A stretch of 64,000 nucleotides of DNA, taken from positions 806,001 to 870,000 of the forward strand of contig NZ_VTWU01000001.1 of assembly GCF_008727865.1 (NCBI RefSeq), in the 5' to 3' direction. The notes below the pieces were generated by a model, which worked only from the letters and a program-made list of their open reading frames with translations, was not told the origin of the DNA and ran no database searches. Positions 34,360-43,343 of the stretch are shown piece by piece. Numbering within the stretch: the stretch's first letter is position 1; each line of letters begins with the position of its first letter. This DNA comes from Hymenobacter busanensis (GTDB lineage Bacteria > Bacteroidota > Bacteroidia > Cytophagales > Hymenobacteraceae). Made by a program: the position numbers and the translations under genes.

Positions 34360-35283
34360 ATGCTCCTTCGCTTTGCCCTGGTCAGCGCGGCTCTGTTGCT
34401 GCGGTGTGCCACCGCCACCGCAGTTTCTTCGGCCGATACCCTGCGCCTGCGGCAGCATCTCGTTTACCTCACCACCACGCCGCAGCCGCGCAACCACCAG
34501 CACGTGGCCGTGCTCGACACCGTGGCTGCTTACCTAGGCCGGCAACTACGCCAGGCAGGCGCCCGCGTCACGGAGCAGCCCTACGAAGTCAACGGGAAAA
34601 TCTACCGCAACGTCATCGGCTCGTTCGGTCCCGAAACCGGCCCGCGACTCATCGTCGGGGCGCACTACGACGTGTGCGACAACCAGCCCGGCGCCGACGA
34701 CAACGGCACCGGCACGGCCGCGCTGCTGGAGCTGGCGCGGCTATTGGGCCAGCAGACACAGTTGCCGCAGCGCATCGATTTGGTGGCCTACACCCTGGAG
34801 GAGCCGCCGTATTTCCGCACCCCCCACATGGGCAGCTACGTGCACGCCAAGTCGCTGCACGACCAGAACGTGGCCGTAACCGGCATGGTGGTGCTCGAAA
34901 TGCTGGGCTACTACGACGACCGGCGCGGCTCGCAGAAATATCCCTTCGCCCCGCTGAAGCTGGTGTACGGCGGCCGCGGCAACTACGTGACGGCCGTGCG
35001 CAAGCTGGCCGGCGGCCGGTTCGCCCGCCGCTTCAGCCGCCACTACGACCAAGCCGCTGCCTTGCCCGTCAAGCGGTTCATCGGCCCCGCTTGGCTGCCC
35101 GGCATCGACTTTTCCGACCACCTCAGCTACTGGCACTTCGGCTACTCGGCCCTGATGCTGACCGACACGGCCTTTTACCGCAACCGCAACTACCACCACG
35201 CCACCGACACGCTGGAAAAGCTGGACCTGCGCCGCCTCGCGCTGGCCGTGGATGCCGTGCTGGCCGCCCTGCTGGCTGTGTAG
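34360..35283 (+). CDS. M28-family metallopeptidase, exported
   Basis: 307 residues with a signal peptide (MLLRFALVSAALLLRCATATA). The M28 core is clear: VGAHYDVCDNQPGADDNGTGTAALLELARLL provides the first His, the bridging Asp and the conserved metal loop. ...VAYTLEEPPYF carries the catalytic Glu pair. HHATDTLEKLD near the C terminus supplies the last zinc His. The likely reaction is removal of N-terminal residues from peptides by a two-zinc centre in the periplasm or outside the cell. No T9SS-type C-terminal domain follows the catalytic domain. The related but longer M28 gene at 62883 runs off the window. Confidence 0.92.
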   Translation: MLLRFALVSAALLLRCATATAVSSADTLRLRQHLVYLTTTPQPRNHQHVAVLDTVAAYLGRQLRQAGARVTEQPYEVNGKIYRNVIGSFGPETGPRLIVGAHYDVCDNQPGADDNGTGTAALLELARLLGQQTQLPQRIDLVAYTLEEPPYFRTPHMGSYVHAKSLHDQNVAVTGMVVLEMLGYYDDRRGSQKYPFAPLKLVYGGRGNYVTAVRKLAGGRFARRFSRHYDQAAALPVKRFIGPAWLPGIDFSDHLSYWHFGYSALMLTDTAFYRNRNYHHATDTLEKLDLRRLALAVDAVLAALLAV

Positions 35284-35388
35284 CCGATCGGGTAGGAGCC
35301 GACGCCGCGGGAGCAGGCAGGTACAGGCGGGTTTGGGACCTACGAAGCGCTTACATTGGCTACCGAGCCACCAACCAAACGCCTCCCA

Positions 35389-36870
35389 ATGCCTGCATCA
35401 TTACCCCAGCGCGCCCCCCAAACGGCGTCTTCCGAAGCCGCCGCCCTGGCCACCGCCCACGACAACAACGCCGTGGCGCCCGGCAAAATCTGGCAGGTCA
35501 TCACGGCCTCATCGGTGGGCACCGTCATCGAGTGGTACGACTTCTACATTTTCGGCTCGCTCACGCCCATCATTTCCACGCTGTTTTTTCCCGAAGGCAA
35601 CCCCGTGGCGGCGCTGCTGAGCACCCTGGCGCTGTTTGCCACCGGCTTCGTGGTGCGGCCGTTCGGCGCCATCGTGTTCGGTCGCCTCGGTGATTTGGTG
35701 GGCCGGAAATACACCTTTCTGCTCACGCTGCTGCTGATGGGCGGCTCCACGTTTTGCATTGGGGTCGTGCCGACGTACGCGCAAATCGGGCTGTCCGCGC
35801 CCCTGATTCTGCTGGTGCTGCGCCTCGTGCAGGGCCTGGCCCTGGGCGGCGAATACGGCGGGGCCGCTACCTACGTGGCCGAGCACGCGCCGGATAACCG
35901 CCGCGGCTACTACACCAGCTTCATCCAGACGACGGCCACCGTGGGCTTGTTCGTGAGCATCGCCGTGATTGTGGGTACCCGCATGGCCGTCGGCGACGCC
36001 GCGTTCAAGGACTGGGGCTGGCGCATTCCGTTTCTGGTGTCGTTTTTCCTCATTATTGCCTCCTACTACATTCGCCGCCGGCTGCACGAGTCGCCGCTGT
36101 TTGCGCAGATGAAAGCCCAGGGCAAAACCAGCACTTCGCCCGTGCGCGACTCGTTTGTGAAGCCCGAAAACCGCCGCCTGGTGCTGCTGGCCTTGTTTGG
36201 AGCCACCATGGGCCAGGGCGTGGTGTGGTACACGGGGCAGTTCTATGCCTACTTCTTCCTGCAAACGGTGCTGAAAATCGACCTGGTGCCGGCCAGCACC
36301 ATTTTGTGCCTGGCGTTGCTGCTGGGCACGCCGTTTTTCGTCTACTTCGGCGGCCTCTCCGACCGCATCGGCCGCAAGCGCATCATCATGACGGGGCTGC
36401 TGTGCGCCGTGCTGTTCACTTTTCCGCTATTCTACGGCCTGCACGCCTTCGCCGGACCCATTACGGAAGTGACGCCCGCCAGCGTAGATGCTGCCGGCAA
36501 AGCCGTGCCCGCCGTGCTCAAAGCCCTGTCGCCGAACATTCCCATGCTCACCGTGCTGGTGTTTTGCCTGGTGCTGTTCGTGACGATGGTATACGGGCCG
36601 ATTGCGGCCTACCTCGTGGAGCTGTTTCCCACTAAGGTGCGCTACACGTCGCTGTCGTTGCCCTACCACGTGGGCAACGGCATTTTCGGCGGCCTCGTCC
36701 CGCTGATTGCCACCGCGCTGGTGGCCTGGGCCGCCGCGCAGCCCAGCGGCTTTTTGCGGGAGTACAGCATCTATTTCGGCCTCTTGTACCCCGTGGTGGT
36801 GGCGCTGATATGCCTGCTGATTGGTTCGGCCAAGATGAAGGACATCCGCAACGTGCGGATTATGGATTGA
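35389..36870 (+). CDS. MFS transporter, metabolite:H+ symporter (MHS) type
   Basis: 493 residues with about 12 membrane segments. The MHS family motif GTVIEWYDFYIFG lies in the first helix region, and the MFS loop motif GRLGDLVGRKYTF lies between helices 2 and 3. A longer cytoplasmic loop sits in the middle. Similar carriers take up organic acids such as alpha-ketoglutarate, proline, shikimate or acetate/propionate with protons. The next gene, 121 bases downstream, is acetyl-CoA synthetase, so an acetate or short-chain acid substrate is a reasonable inference. The ATG at 35389 was preferred to a TTG at 35356; both give an N-terminal cytoplasmic leader. Confidence 0.9.
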   Translation: MPASLPQRAPQTASSEAAALATAHDNNAVAPGKIWQVITASSVGTVIEWYDFYIFGSLTPIISTLFFPEGNPVAALLSTLALFATGFVVRPFGAIVFGRLGDLVGRKYTFLLTLLLMGGSTFCIGVVPTYAQIGLSAPLILLVLRLVQGLALGGEYGGAATYVAEHAPDNRRGYYTSFIQTTATVGLFVSIAVIVGTRMAVGDAAFKDWGWRIPFLVSFFLIIASYYIRRRLHESPLFAQMKAQGKTSTSPVRDSFVKPENRRLVLLALFGATMGQGVVWYTGQFYAYFFLQTVLKIDLVPASTILCLALLLGTPFFVYFGGLSDRIGRKRIIMTGLLCAVLFTFPLFYGLHAFAGPITEVTPASVDAAGKAVPAVLKALSPNIPMLTVLVFCLVLFVTMVYGPIAAYLVELFPTKVRYTSLSLPYHVGNGIFGGLVPLIATALVAWAAAQPSGFLREYSIYFGLLYPVVVALICLLIGSAKMKDIRNVRIMD

Positions 36871-36991
36871 GTTGTACAGCGCCGCGCTACGGCCTATTCT
36901 GCGACTCCAGCGCCCCCTTTTGCGACGATACGGCAGCTTTGCCCAGCGACTTTTTCGTAAACTGCCGCCCTCAATCCGACCTCCGCGCACC

Positions 36992-38911
36992 ATGCCCGCC
37001 ACCCACCCTCGCATCCGAACCACCGAAGAATACCACGAGGCCTACCGCCGCAGCGTAGAAACGCCCGACGCGTTCTGGGCCGAAGTGGCGGAGCCCTTCA
37101 CCTGGCGCCGCAAGTGGGACTCTGTGCGCGGCGGCGAGTTTTCGCCCGCCGGCACCAGCACTTGGTTCGACGGCGCCAAGCTCAACATCACCGAAAACTG
37201 CCTCGACCGGCACTTGGCTGCGCGCGGCAACAAACTGGCCCTCATCTGGGAGCCCAACGACCCCAAGCAGCGCCACTTGCGCCTGACCTACCGCGAACTG
37301 TACCAGGAGGTCTGCCGCTTTGCCAACGTGCTGCACAACCTGGGCGTGGAAAAGGGCGACCGGGTGTGCCTCTATATGCCCATGATTCCGCCGCTGGCCA
37401 TTGCCGTGCTGGCCTGCGCCCGCATCGGCGCCATTCACTCGGTGGTTTTCGCCGGTTTCAGCAGCACCGCCATTGCCGACCGCGTCAACGACGCCCAAGC
37501 TGCCTTCGTCATCACGGCGGACGGGCTGAACCGCGGCCCCAAGCAGATTCCGGTCAAGCGTGTGGTCGACGAGGCATTGGAAAGCTGCCCCTCGGTGCGC
37601 AAAGTGCTGGTGGTGGAACACCTGGGCTGGCCCGTGCACATGCAGGAAGGCCGCGACGTATGGTACCACGACGAAGCCAAGGACGTGAGTCGCAGCTTCA
37701 AGGCCGAAGAAATGGCGGCCGAGGATCCGCTGTTCATCCTCTACACCTCGGGCAGCACCGGCAAGCCCAAAGGCGTGGTGCACACCACCGCCGGCTACAT
37801 GGTATGGGCCGACTACACCTTCCGCAACGTGTTTCAGGTGGAGGAAAACGACGTGTACTGGTGCACCGCCGACGTGGGCTGGGTAACGGGCCATAGCTAC
37901 CTGCTGTACGGACCGCTGCTGGCCGGCGCTACCACGCTCATGTTTGAGGGTGTGCCCACGTACCCCGATGCCGGCCGCTTCTGGGAGGTCATCGACAAGC
38001 ACTCGGTGAGCATTTTCTACACCGCGCCCACTGCCATCCGCTCACTCATGGCCGCGCCGCTCGATAATGTGCTCAGCTATTCGCTCGATTCGCTGCGGGT
38101 GCTGGGGTCGGTTGGGGAGCCCATCAACGAAGAAGCCTGGCACTGGTACCACCAGCACGTGGGCAAAGGCCGCTGCCCGATTGTAGATACCTGGTGGCAA
38201 ACCGAAACCGCCGGCATCATGATTTCGGCCATGGCGGGCATCACGCCCAGCAAACCCACCCACGCGGGTTTGCCGATGCCGGGCGTCGAGCCGGTACTGC
38301 TCACGCAGGAAGGCCAGGAAATCGAAGGCAACGACCAGGAAGGCTACCTCGCCATCCGGGCTTCGTGGCCCGGCGTCATTCGCACCACCTGGGGCGACCA
38401 TGAGCGCGCCGCGCAAACCTATTTCCGCCCGTACCCCGGCTACTACTTCACCGGCGACGGTGCCCGCCGCGACGAAAACGGCCTCTACCGCATCATCGGC
38501 CGCGTCGACGACGTCATCAACGTATCGGGACACCGCTTCGGTACGGCCGAAATCGAAAACGCCATCAACCAAGATCCGCACGTGGTGGAGTCGGCCGTGG
38601 TGGGCTACCCGCACGACGTAAAGGGCCAGGGAATTTACGCCTACGTGATTTTGCAGGACGGCGTGCCCGACAAGGAGACCGAACGGCAACGCATCGAAGC
38701 CAGCGTAATTGAAACCGTGGTTGCTGAAATCGGCAAAATTGCCCGGCCCGACAAAATTCAGATTGTGTCGGGCCTACCGAAAACGCGCTCGGGCAAAATC
38801 ATGCGCCGCATTCTGCGCAAAGTAGCCGAGGGCGAAACGAGCAATATAGGCGACACCACCACGCTGCTAGACCCGGCTGTGGTGGATGAAATTGTCAATG
38901 GAAGGAAGTAG
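36992..38911 (+). CDS. acs: Acetyl-CoA synthetase (acetate--CoA ligase)
   Basis: AMP-forming enzyme that activates acetate to acetyl-CoA. 639 residues, the normal Acs length. Motifs in order are the N-terminal FWAEVAEPFTWRRKWD, the ATP loop YTSGSTGKPKGVVHTTAGYM, the acetate pocket DVGWVTGHSYLLYGPL, DTWWQTETAG, YFTGDGARRDENGLYRIIGRVDDVINVSGHR as the hinge region, and TRSGKIMRRILRK with the catalytic (acetylatable) Lys near the C terminus. The ATG at 36992 starts the family N terminus; the in-frame reading upstream is not conserved. It is probably functionally linked to the MHS transporter before it. No lysine acetylase or deacetylase gene lies nearby to hint at its control. Confidence 0.96.
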   Translation: MPATHPRIRTTEEYHEAYRRSVETPDAFWAEVAEPFTWRRKWDSVRGGEFSPAGTSTWFDGAKLNITENCLDRHLAARGNKLALIWEPNDPKQRHLRLTYRELYQEVCRFANVLHNLGVEKGDRVCLYMPMIPPLAIAVLACARIGAIHSVVFAGFSSTAIADRVNDAQAAFVITADGLNRGPKQIPVKRVVDEALESCPSVRKVLVVEHLGWPVHMQEGRDVWYHDEAKDVSRSFKAEEMAAEDPLFILYTSGSTGKPKGVVHTTAGYMVWADYTFRNVFQVEENDVYWCTADVGWVTGHSYLLYGPLLAGATTLMFEGVPTYPDAGRFWEVIDKHSVSIFYTAPTAIRSLMAAPLDNVLSYSLDSLRVLGSVGEPINEEAWHWYHQHVGKGRCPIVDTWWQTETAGIMISAMAGITPSKPTHAGLPMPGVEPVLLTQEGQEIEGNDQEGYLAIRASWPGVIRTTWGDHERAAQTYFRPYPGYYFTGDGARRDENGLYRIIGRVDDVINVSGHRFGTAEIENAINQDPHVVESAVVGYPHDVKGQGIYAYVILQDGVPDKETERQRIEASVIETVVAEIGKIARPDKIQIVSGLPKTRSGKIMRRILRKVAEGETSNIGDTTTLLDPAVVDEIVNGRK

Positions 38912-39034
38912 TAAATTTATTTACCACAGGTAGATCCACATGATAACCATGTTTACTAAATGTTTAAATAGCGTGTAATCGTCACGTAGTGATACAGAAT
39001 CAGCAAGTGTAGACCGATTGGTTGAACCTGCATC

Positions 39035-39071
39035 AAAAAGCCCGACCGGTAATTTACCGGTCGGGCTTTTT
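39035..39071. terminator. Bidirectional terminator
   Basis: A 17-bp perfect stem AAAAAGCCCGACCGGTA with its complement, 3-base loop, T5 end on either strand, between convergent acs and the 184-residue membrane protein gene. The ~120 bases before it, after acs, are A+T-rich and hold no gene. Confidence 0.93.
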
Positions 39072-39096
39072 GATAAAGCTTGTGTTCAGGCCTTTC

Positions 39097-39651
39097 TTAG
39101 GCTTGGTCGTCGTAGTAAGCGCTGCGGTAGCCTTTGCGCTTTTTCGACTTCTTGCCGTTGGAACTGAGCAACACCAAGGCCCCGGTGGCCACGGCTGCCA
39201 CCGTGGTCAGCTTCAGGATGAGGCTGGTGCGGTTGTGCTTCCACTCCACGGGGTAGCCTTTTTCGGCGTAGATGTTAGGTAGTTTGCCGTGCACCAAATC
39301 GTCGAGCACGCCTTCCACCACGTCCACGCGGTCGGCCAAAAGCAGGGGCAGCCAGTGGGCGTATTCGTTTTCGCTGAAATGGAAGGCCGCCCGCCGAATC
39401 AGGCCGCTCAGACCCTTGGGCGGCTCCGGCGTGCCGAACACGGCCGATACGTTGGGCCGCTCTACCGAGCGCAGCACCTCGGTGTCCACCGGCTGCAGCG
39501 ACTCGGGCCGGTGCTTGTAGTCGGGGTCCTGGGTGATGTTCATGCGGGGCTGCCGCATGGGGTAGGTGGGGTCGTTTTTGGGGTCGGCATCAATGCCCCA
39601 GCCCTTGATCTGCTTGGGGTCGATGGGCGTGTTGATCTTATTGCTTTCCAT
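39097..39651 (-). CDS. Protein with C-terminal membrane anchor, function unknown
   Basis: 184 residues. The N-terminal half is polar and Pro/Asp-rich (DPKQIKGWGIDADPKNDPTYPMRQ...) with no signal peptide. A middle helical segment (RRAAFHFSENEYAHWLPLLLADRVDVVEGVLDDL) follows, then one hydrophobic helix (about 145-162, ILKLTTVAAVATGALVLL) and a basic tail (NGKKSKKRKG). A tail-anchored inner-membrane protein facing the cytoplasm is likely. It begins 13 bases after the zinc alcohol dehydrogenase gene on the same strand, so the two form an operon. No family is recognised. Confidence 0.75.
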   Translation of the reverse strand: MESNKINTPIDPKQIKGWGIDADPKNDPTYPMRQPRMNITQDPDYKHRPESLQPVDTEVLRSVERPNVSAVFGTPEPPKGLSGLIRRAAFHFSENEYAHWLPLLLADRVDVVEGVLDDLVHGKLPNIYAEKGYPVEWKHNRTSLILKLTTVAAVATGALVLLSSNGKKSKKRKGYRSAYYDDQA

Positions 39652-39664
39652 AGTCGGGGCGGCG

Positions 39665-40822
39665 TTATTGGTGGTTGGCAGTAGGAGGAATCATCACGGT
39701 TTTGATGCAGTTGTCCAGCTTAGCGGAGAACATGCGGTAACCGTCGGCCACTTCCTCCAGCGGAATGCGGTGCGTAATCAGGGCTTTGGGGTTGAGCACG
39801 CCGTTTTGGATGTGCTCAATCAGGCGCGGCAGCAAGCGTTTCACCGAAGCTTGGTTGGCCCGAATGGTGAGGCCTTTGTTGAGCACGTTGCCGATGGGCA
39901 CGAGGTTGTCGGTGGGGCCGTACACGCCCACTACCGACACCACGCCGCCTTTCTTCACCGAGTTGATGGCCCAGTGCAGCGCCGTGGCCGAGCCGGCCTG
40001 CAGCAGCAGTTTGCGGCCCGTAATGGTTTGCATGGTGTTGCCGGCGGCTTCGGCACCTACGGCATCGATAACCACGTCGGCACCGAGCCAGTCGGTGGCC
40101 TTTTTGAAGAACAGCACCGGGTCGCCAATTTCCTTGAAGTTGTAGGCCTCGCAATAGGAATAGTTGCGGGCAAACTCCAGGCGGTAGTCTTCCTGGTCGA
40201 CAATCATGACGCGGCCGGCGCCGAACAGCCAGGCGCAACGCGCCGCCATGATGCCGATAGGGCCGGCGCCGAACACCAGGACGGTGTCGCCGGGCTGAAT
40301 GCCGGCCATTTCGGCGGCCTGATAGCCGGTGGGCACCACGTCGGTCAGCAGCACGGCATCGTCGAGGTCCATGCCGGCGGGTATGATGGTCGGACCCACG
40401 TTGGCGTAGGGTACGCGGGCGTATTCGGCCTGCCCGCCGTTGAAGCCGCCGGCGGTGTGCGAGTAGCCGAAAATAGCCCCTACAGCGGTGGCCTCGGTGT
40501 TCGACTCGTGGCAGTTACCAAACATGCCCTGGCGGCAGAAGTGACACTCGCCGCAGGCAATGTTGAAGGGCACAATCACCCGGTCGCCCACTTTCACTTT
40601 GGTCACTTCCGAGCCGATTTCCACGACCTCGCCGATGAATTCGTGGCCGAAAGTGGAGCCCACGCGGGTGTCGGGCACGTTGCCGTTGTAGAGGTGCAGG
40701 TCGGAGCCGCAAATGCAGGTGCGCAGCACTTTCACGATGGCATCCTGCGGATGCTTGATTTCCGGCATGGGTTTCTGCACGGCACGGACCCTTTTGGGGC
40801 CCCGGTATTCCATGGCTAGCAT
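39665..40822 (-). CDS. Zinc-dependent alcohol dehydrogenase (medium-chain)
   Basis: 385 residues. Catalytic zinc ligands are visible in TCICGSDLHLY (Cys) and FGHEFIGEV (His-Glu). The structural-zinc lobe is GECHFCRQGMFGNC with four Cys. The Rossmann loop is VLVFGAGPIGIMAARCA. The length and the insert after the structural zinc resemble glutathione-independent formaldehyde dehydrogenases and threonine dehydrogenases more than classical ethanol enzymes, so the substrate is uncertain. It lies first in a two-gene operon with the 184-residue membrane-anchored protein. A family-consistent start is at 40822, with a second ATG three codons later. Confidence 0.92.
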   Translation of the reverse strand: MLAMEYRGPKRVRAVQKPMPEIKHPQDAIVKVLRTCICGSDLHLYNGNVPDTRVGSTFGHEFIGEVVEIGSEVTKVKVGDRVIVPFNIACGECHFCRQGMFGNCHESNTEATAVGAIFGYSHTAGGFNGGQAEYARVPYANVGPTIIPAGMDLDDAVLLTDVVPTGYQAAEMAGIQPGDTVLVFGAGPIGIMAARCAWLFGAGRVMIVDQEDYRLEFARNYSYCEAYNFKEIGDPVLFFKKATDWLGADVVIDAVGAEAAGNTMQTITGRKLLLQAGSATALHWAINSVKKGGVVSVVGVYGPTDNLVPIGNVLNKGLTIRANQASVKRLLPRLIEHIQNGVLNPKALITHRIPLEEVADGYRMFSAKLDNCIKTVMIPPTANHQ

Positions 40823-41116
40823 AGGTGTTTGGTTTTAGGAGAAGGAATGCTGGACACCACAGCCGCCAGTGCGCGAACAACGCAAGCTTGCAACCGGTGG
40901 CAGCGGTATGCAAGTAGTACTGCTGGCGTAAGTCAAGGTTACAACTGTCGAGTATGCCAAAGGCAAACGCGAGGTCATCCTGCCGCTTGTGGGCATCCTC
41001 TCGGCGCGTGCGCGCTGGCCCTAAAGGCCCGTGAGGCGCTCCATGTCGGTCATTTTGCCCGCGGCCGCGTATCAAGCAAAGTTGCGCGCTCTTCATCCGC
41101 CTTTTCCACCCGGCCC

Positions 41117-41725
41117 ATGATTCACCCGCACACGGAACTTCGCTTCATTTCCTCCGAAATCGGCTACGGCGTCGTTGCCACACAGTTCATTCCGAAAGGC
41201 ACCATTTGCTGGGCCTTCGATGCGTTCGACCAAGTATTCAGCCCGGCGCAGGTCGGGGCACTGGACCAACTGCACAAGGACATTCTCAACAAGTACAGCT
41301 ACCGCGACGCGGCGGGCAACCTGGTGCTGTGCTGGGACAACGCCCGCTTCGTCAACCATTCCTTCAACTCCAGCCTGGTGTCGACGGCCTACAACTTCGA
41401 GCTGGCCGTGCGCGATATTCAGCCCGGGGAGGAACTCACCGACGATTACGGGTACCTGAACGTGTGGGAGCCGTTCGACGCGCTGACCGAGCCCGGCAGC
41501 CCCCGCACCCGTGTACTTCCCAATGACCTGCTGCACTTTCACGCTGCCTGGGACGCCCAACTCATCGAGGCTTTTCGCCACTTCCACCACGTAGCGCAGC
41601 CCCTGGTGGGCTTAATTGAGCCGGCGTATGCCGCCAAAGTGCAAGCCGTGGCCGCGGGTCAGGCGCCCATGGACTCCATCGTAAACTGTTACTACCACGG
41701 CCAGGATGTGCCCGCGCTGCGCTAG
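41117..41725 (+). CDS. SET-domain protein (putative protein lysine methyltransferase)
   Basis: 202 residues. The SET fold is recognisable: IGYGVVATQFIPKGTICWAFD (first strands), RFVNHSFNSS with the NHS motif (residues 80-82, S-adenosylmethionine and Tyr contact), and the C-terminal IQPGEELTDDYGYLNVWEPF with the catalytic Tyr (DYGY, 110-113). The post-SET part lacks a Cys cluster for zinc. Bacterial SET proteins modify ribosomal or chromatin-like proteins in a few cases; no substrate can be named here. A long in-frame reading upstream of 41117 is not conserved in character and was dropped. It is convergent with fumarylacetoacetase. Confidence 0.85.
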   Translation: MIHPHTELRFISSEIGYGVVATQFIPKGTICWAFDAFDQVFSPAQVGALDQLHKDILNKYSYRDAAGNLVLCWDNARFVNHSFNSSLVSTAYNFELAVRDIQPGEELTDDYGYLNVWEPFDALTEPGSPRTRVLPNDLLHFHAAWDAQLIEAFRHFHHVAQPLVGLIEPAYAAKVQAVAAGQAPMDSIVNCYYHGQDVPALR

Positions 41726-41764
41726 CACGCCACCAACGACCTCCCCAAACGTTGTACAACCAAA

Positions 41765-41790
41765 AAGAGCCGACCCTTGGGCCGGCTCTT
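41765..41790. terminator. Bidirectional terminator
   Basis: AAGAGCCG (41765-41772) pairs with CGGCTCTT (41783-41790), and inside it CCC pairs with GGG after one mismatch. It lies between the convergent SET-domain gene and the fumarylacetoacetase gene. Confidence 0.8.
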
Positions 41791-41816
41791 GTAGGCAAAT
41801 AACCAGAGTGCTGACT

Positions 41817-43100
41817 TTATAGCTCCGAGGCCGGCAGCACTGTGCCGCGCACCTCGCCAAAGCCAATGCGCAGGCCGTTTCGCTCGCAGTAGCCGCGCAT
41901 GATTACCGCGTCGCCGTCTTGGATAAACTTGCGCTGCGAGCCGTCGGGCAGCGTTAGGGGCTTGGTGCCGCGCCAAGTCAGCTCCAGCATTGAACCGAAG
42001 GAATCGGGGCTTTGGCCGCTGATGGTGCCCGAGGCGTACAGGTCGCCCACTTCCAGGTTGCAGCCGTTGGAGGCGTGGTGGGTGAGCTGCTGGGCCATGC
42101 TCCAGTACATGTACTTGAAGTTGGAGCGGCAGATAGTGGTTTCGGGGCCGCCGGCCGGGGCCAGGCACACTTCCAGGTTGATGTCGAGGTTGTGCTGGCC
42201 GGTTTGGTGCAGGTAGGGCAGGGGCGCGGGGTCTTGTGCGGGGCCGGCTACGCGGAAGGGTTCCAGCGCGTCGAGCGTAACGACCCAGGGCGAGATGCTG
42301 CTGCCGAAGTTTTTGCCCAGAAACGGCCCCAGCGGCACGTATTCCCAGCTTTGCAGGTCGCGGGCGCTCCAGTCGTTGAACAGGGCCAGCCCGAAAATGT
42401 GGTCTTCGGCTTGCCCGATGGGCACGGTGTCGCCGAGCTTGGTGCCCTGGCCCACCACGAAGGCCACTTCCAGCTCAAAATCGAGCTGCTGCGAGGGGCC
42501 GAAAGTGGGCACAGCGGCATCGGGGGCCTTGCGCTGGCCGTTGGGCCGCCGGATATCGGTGCCGCTGACCACGATGCTGCTGATGCGGCCGTGGTAGCCG
42601 ATGGGAATCCACTTCCAGTTGGGCAGCAGGGCGTTGGCCGGGTCGCGGAACATGATGCCCACGTTGGTGGCGTGCTCGATGCTGGAGTAGAAATCGGTGT
42701 AGTTCTGGGGCTTCACCGGGCGCAGCATCTGCACGTCGCGCTGCCGGATGAGGCAGGTGCGCATGGCTTCCTCGTGGTCCCGCAATTCCGGGTTGTCGTG
42801 GCGCAGCAGCTCACTCACGCGCTGGCGCACGGCCCGCCACACCGGCCGCCCCAGCCGAATGAAGCTGTTGAGCGAGCGGCGTCGGAATACCTTCGGCTCG
42901 GTGGGCAGATCGAGCCCTCGGAAAAAGCCGAACTGGCTTACGGCGTACAAATCGAGCACGTACTCGCCAATGGCCACGCCCACGCGGGTGCCGCGCTCCT
43001 CGGTGGTAAACACGCCGAAGGGTAGGTTCTGGATGGGAAAGTCGCTGTGAGGCGGAATGTCAATCCAGGAACGGAGTGCGGGGTTGTTGGGGTTAGCCAT
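41817..43100 (-). CDS. fahA: Fumarylacetoacetase
   Basis: Final enzyme of tyrosine and homogentisate breakdown; it splits fumarylacetoacetate to fumarate and acetoacetate. About 427 residues, the usual length. An N-terminal SH3-like domain (SDFPIQNLPFGVFTTEERGTRVGVAIGEYVLDL) is followed by the FAH core with FYSSIEHATNVGIMFRD, the catalytic His in this stretch, PIGYHGRISSIVVSGTDIRRPNGQ, and the metal ligands in LDFELEVAFVVG and FGLALFNDWSARDLQSWEYVPLGPFLGKNFG. An exact -7 box (43129-43136) lies 28 bases upstream of the ATG at 43100. Other tyrosine-catabolism genes are not adjacent. Confidence 0.96.
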   Translation of the reverse strand: MANPNNPALRSWIDIPPHSDFPIQNLPFGVFTTEERGTRVGVAIGEYVLDLYAVSQFGFFRGLDLPTEPKVFRRRSLNSFIRLGRPVWRAVRQRVSELLRHDNPELRDHEEAMRTCLIRQRDVQMLRPVKPQNYTDFYSSIEHATNVGIMFRDPANALLPNWKWIPIGYHGRISSIVVSGTDIRRPNGQRKAPDAAVPTFGPSQQLDFELEVAFVVGQGTKLGDTVPIGQAEDHIFGLALFNDWSARDLQSWEYVPLGPFLGKNFGSSISPWVVTLDALEPFRVAGPAQDPAPLPYLHQTGQHNLDINLEVCLAPAGGPETTICRSNFKYMYWSMAQQLTHHASNGCNLEVGDLYASGTISGQSPDSFGSMLELTWRGTKPLTLPDGSQRKFIQDGDAVIMRGYCERNGLRIGFGEVRGTVLPASEL

Positions 43101-43128
43101 GACGAGCAGAGTGGAATGCGGAGACGGG

Positions 43129-43136
43129 CAAAGATA
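43129..43136 (-). promoter_or_regulatory. -7 promoter box of fumarylacetoacetase gene
   Basis: TATCTTTG on the minus strand, an exact TAnnTTTG match, 28 bases before the ATG. Confidence 0.5.
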
Positions 43137-43176
43137 GGCGGCCGGCGCCTGCGGCGGCGCGCAAACGGTCAGGAGC

Positions 43177-43343
43177 AAGTCCCCGAGGCGGTACGGGCAG
43201 CCGGCACTGCCCGCGGGAAGTCCCCGAAGGCTCCCGGCTCCCCGGCAGACTTCGGGGACTTCCCCCGAGGCATCCCGGCGCCCCGTACCCTCTCGGGGAC
43301 TTCCCCCGGGCCCTGCCGGGGTGCCGGGAGTCTTGGGGGACTT
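43177..43343. repeat. Cluster of AAGTCCCCGA repeats forming a nested palindrome
   Basis: Four exact copies of a 10-mer: AAGTCCCCGA at 43177-43186 and 43218-43227, and its complement at 43252-43261 and 43293-43302, plus a variant at 43333-43343. The inner pair gives a perfect 15-bp stem (43215-43229 with 43250-43264). The outer pair extends it, with arms 43177-43204 and 43275-43302 pairing as AAGTCCCCGA, GGTACGGG and CCGG separated by 3-base bubbles. Confidence 0.8.
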
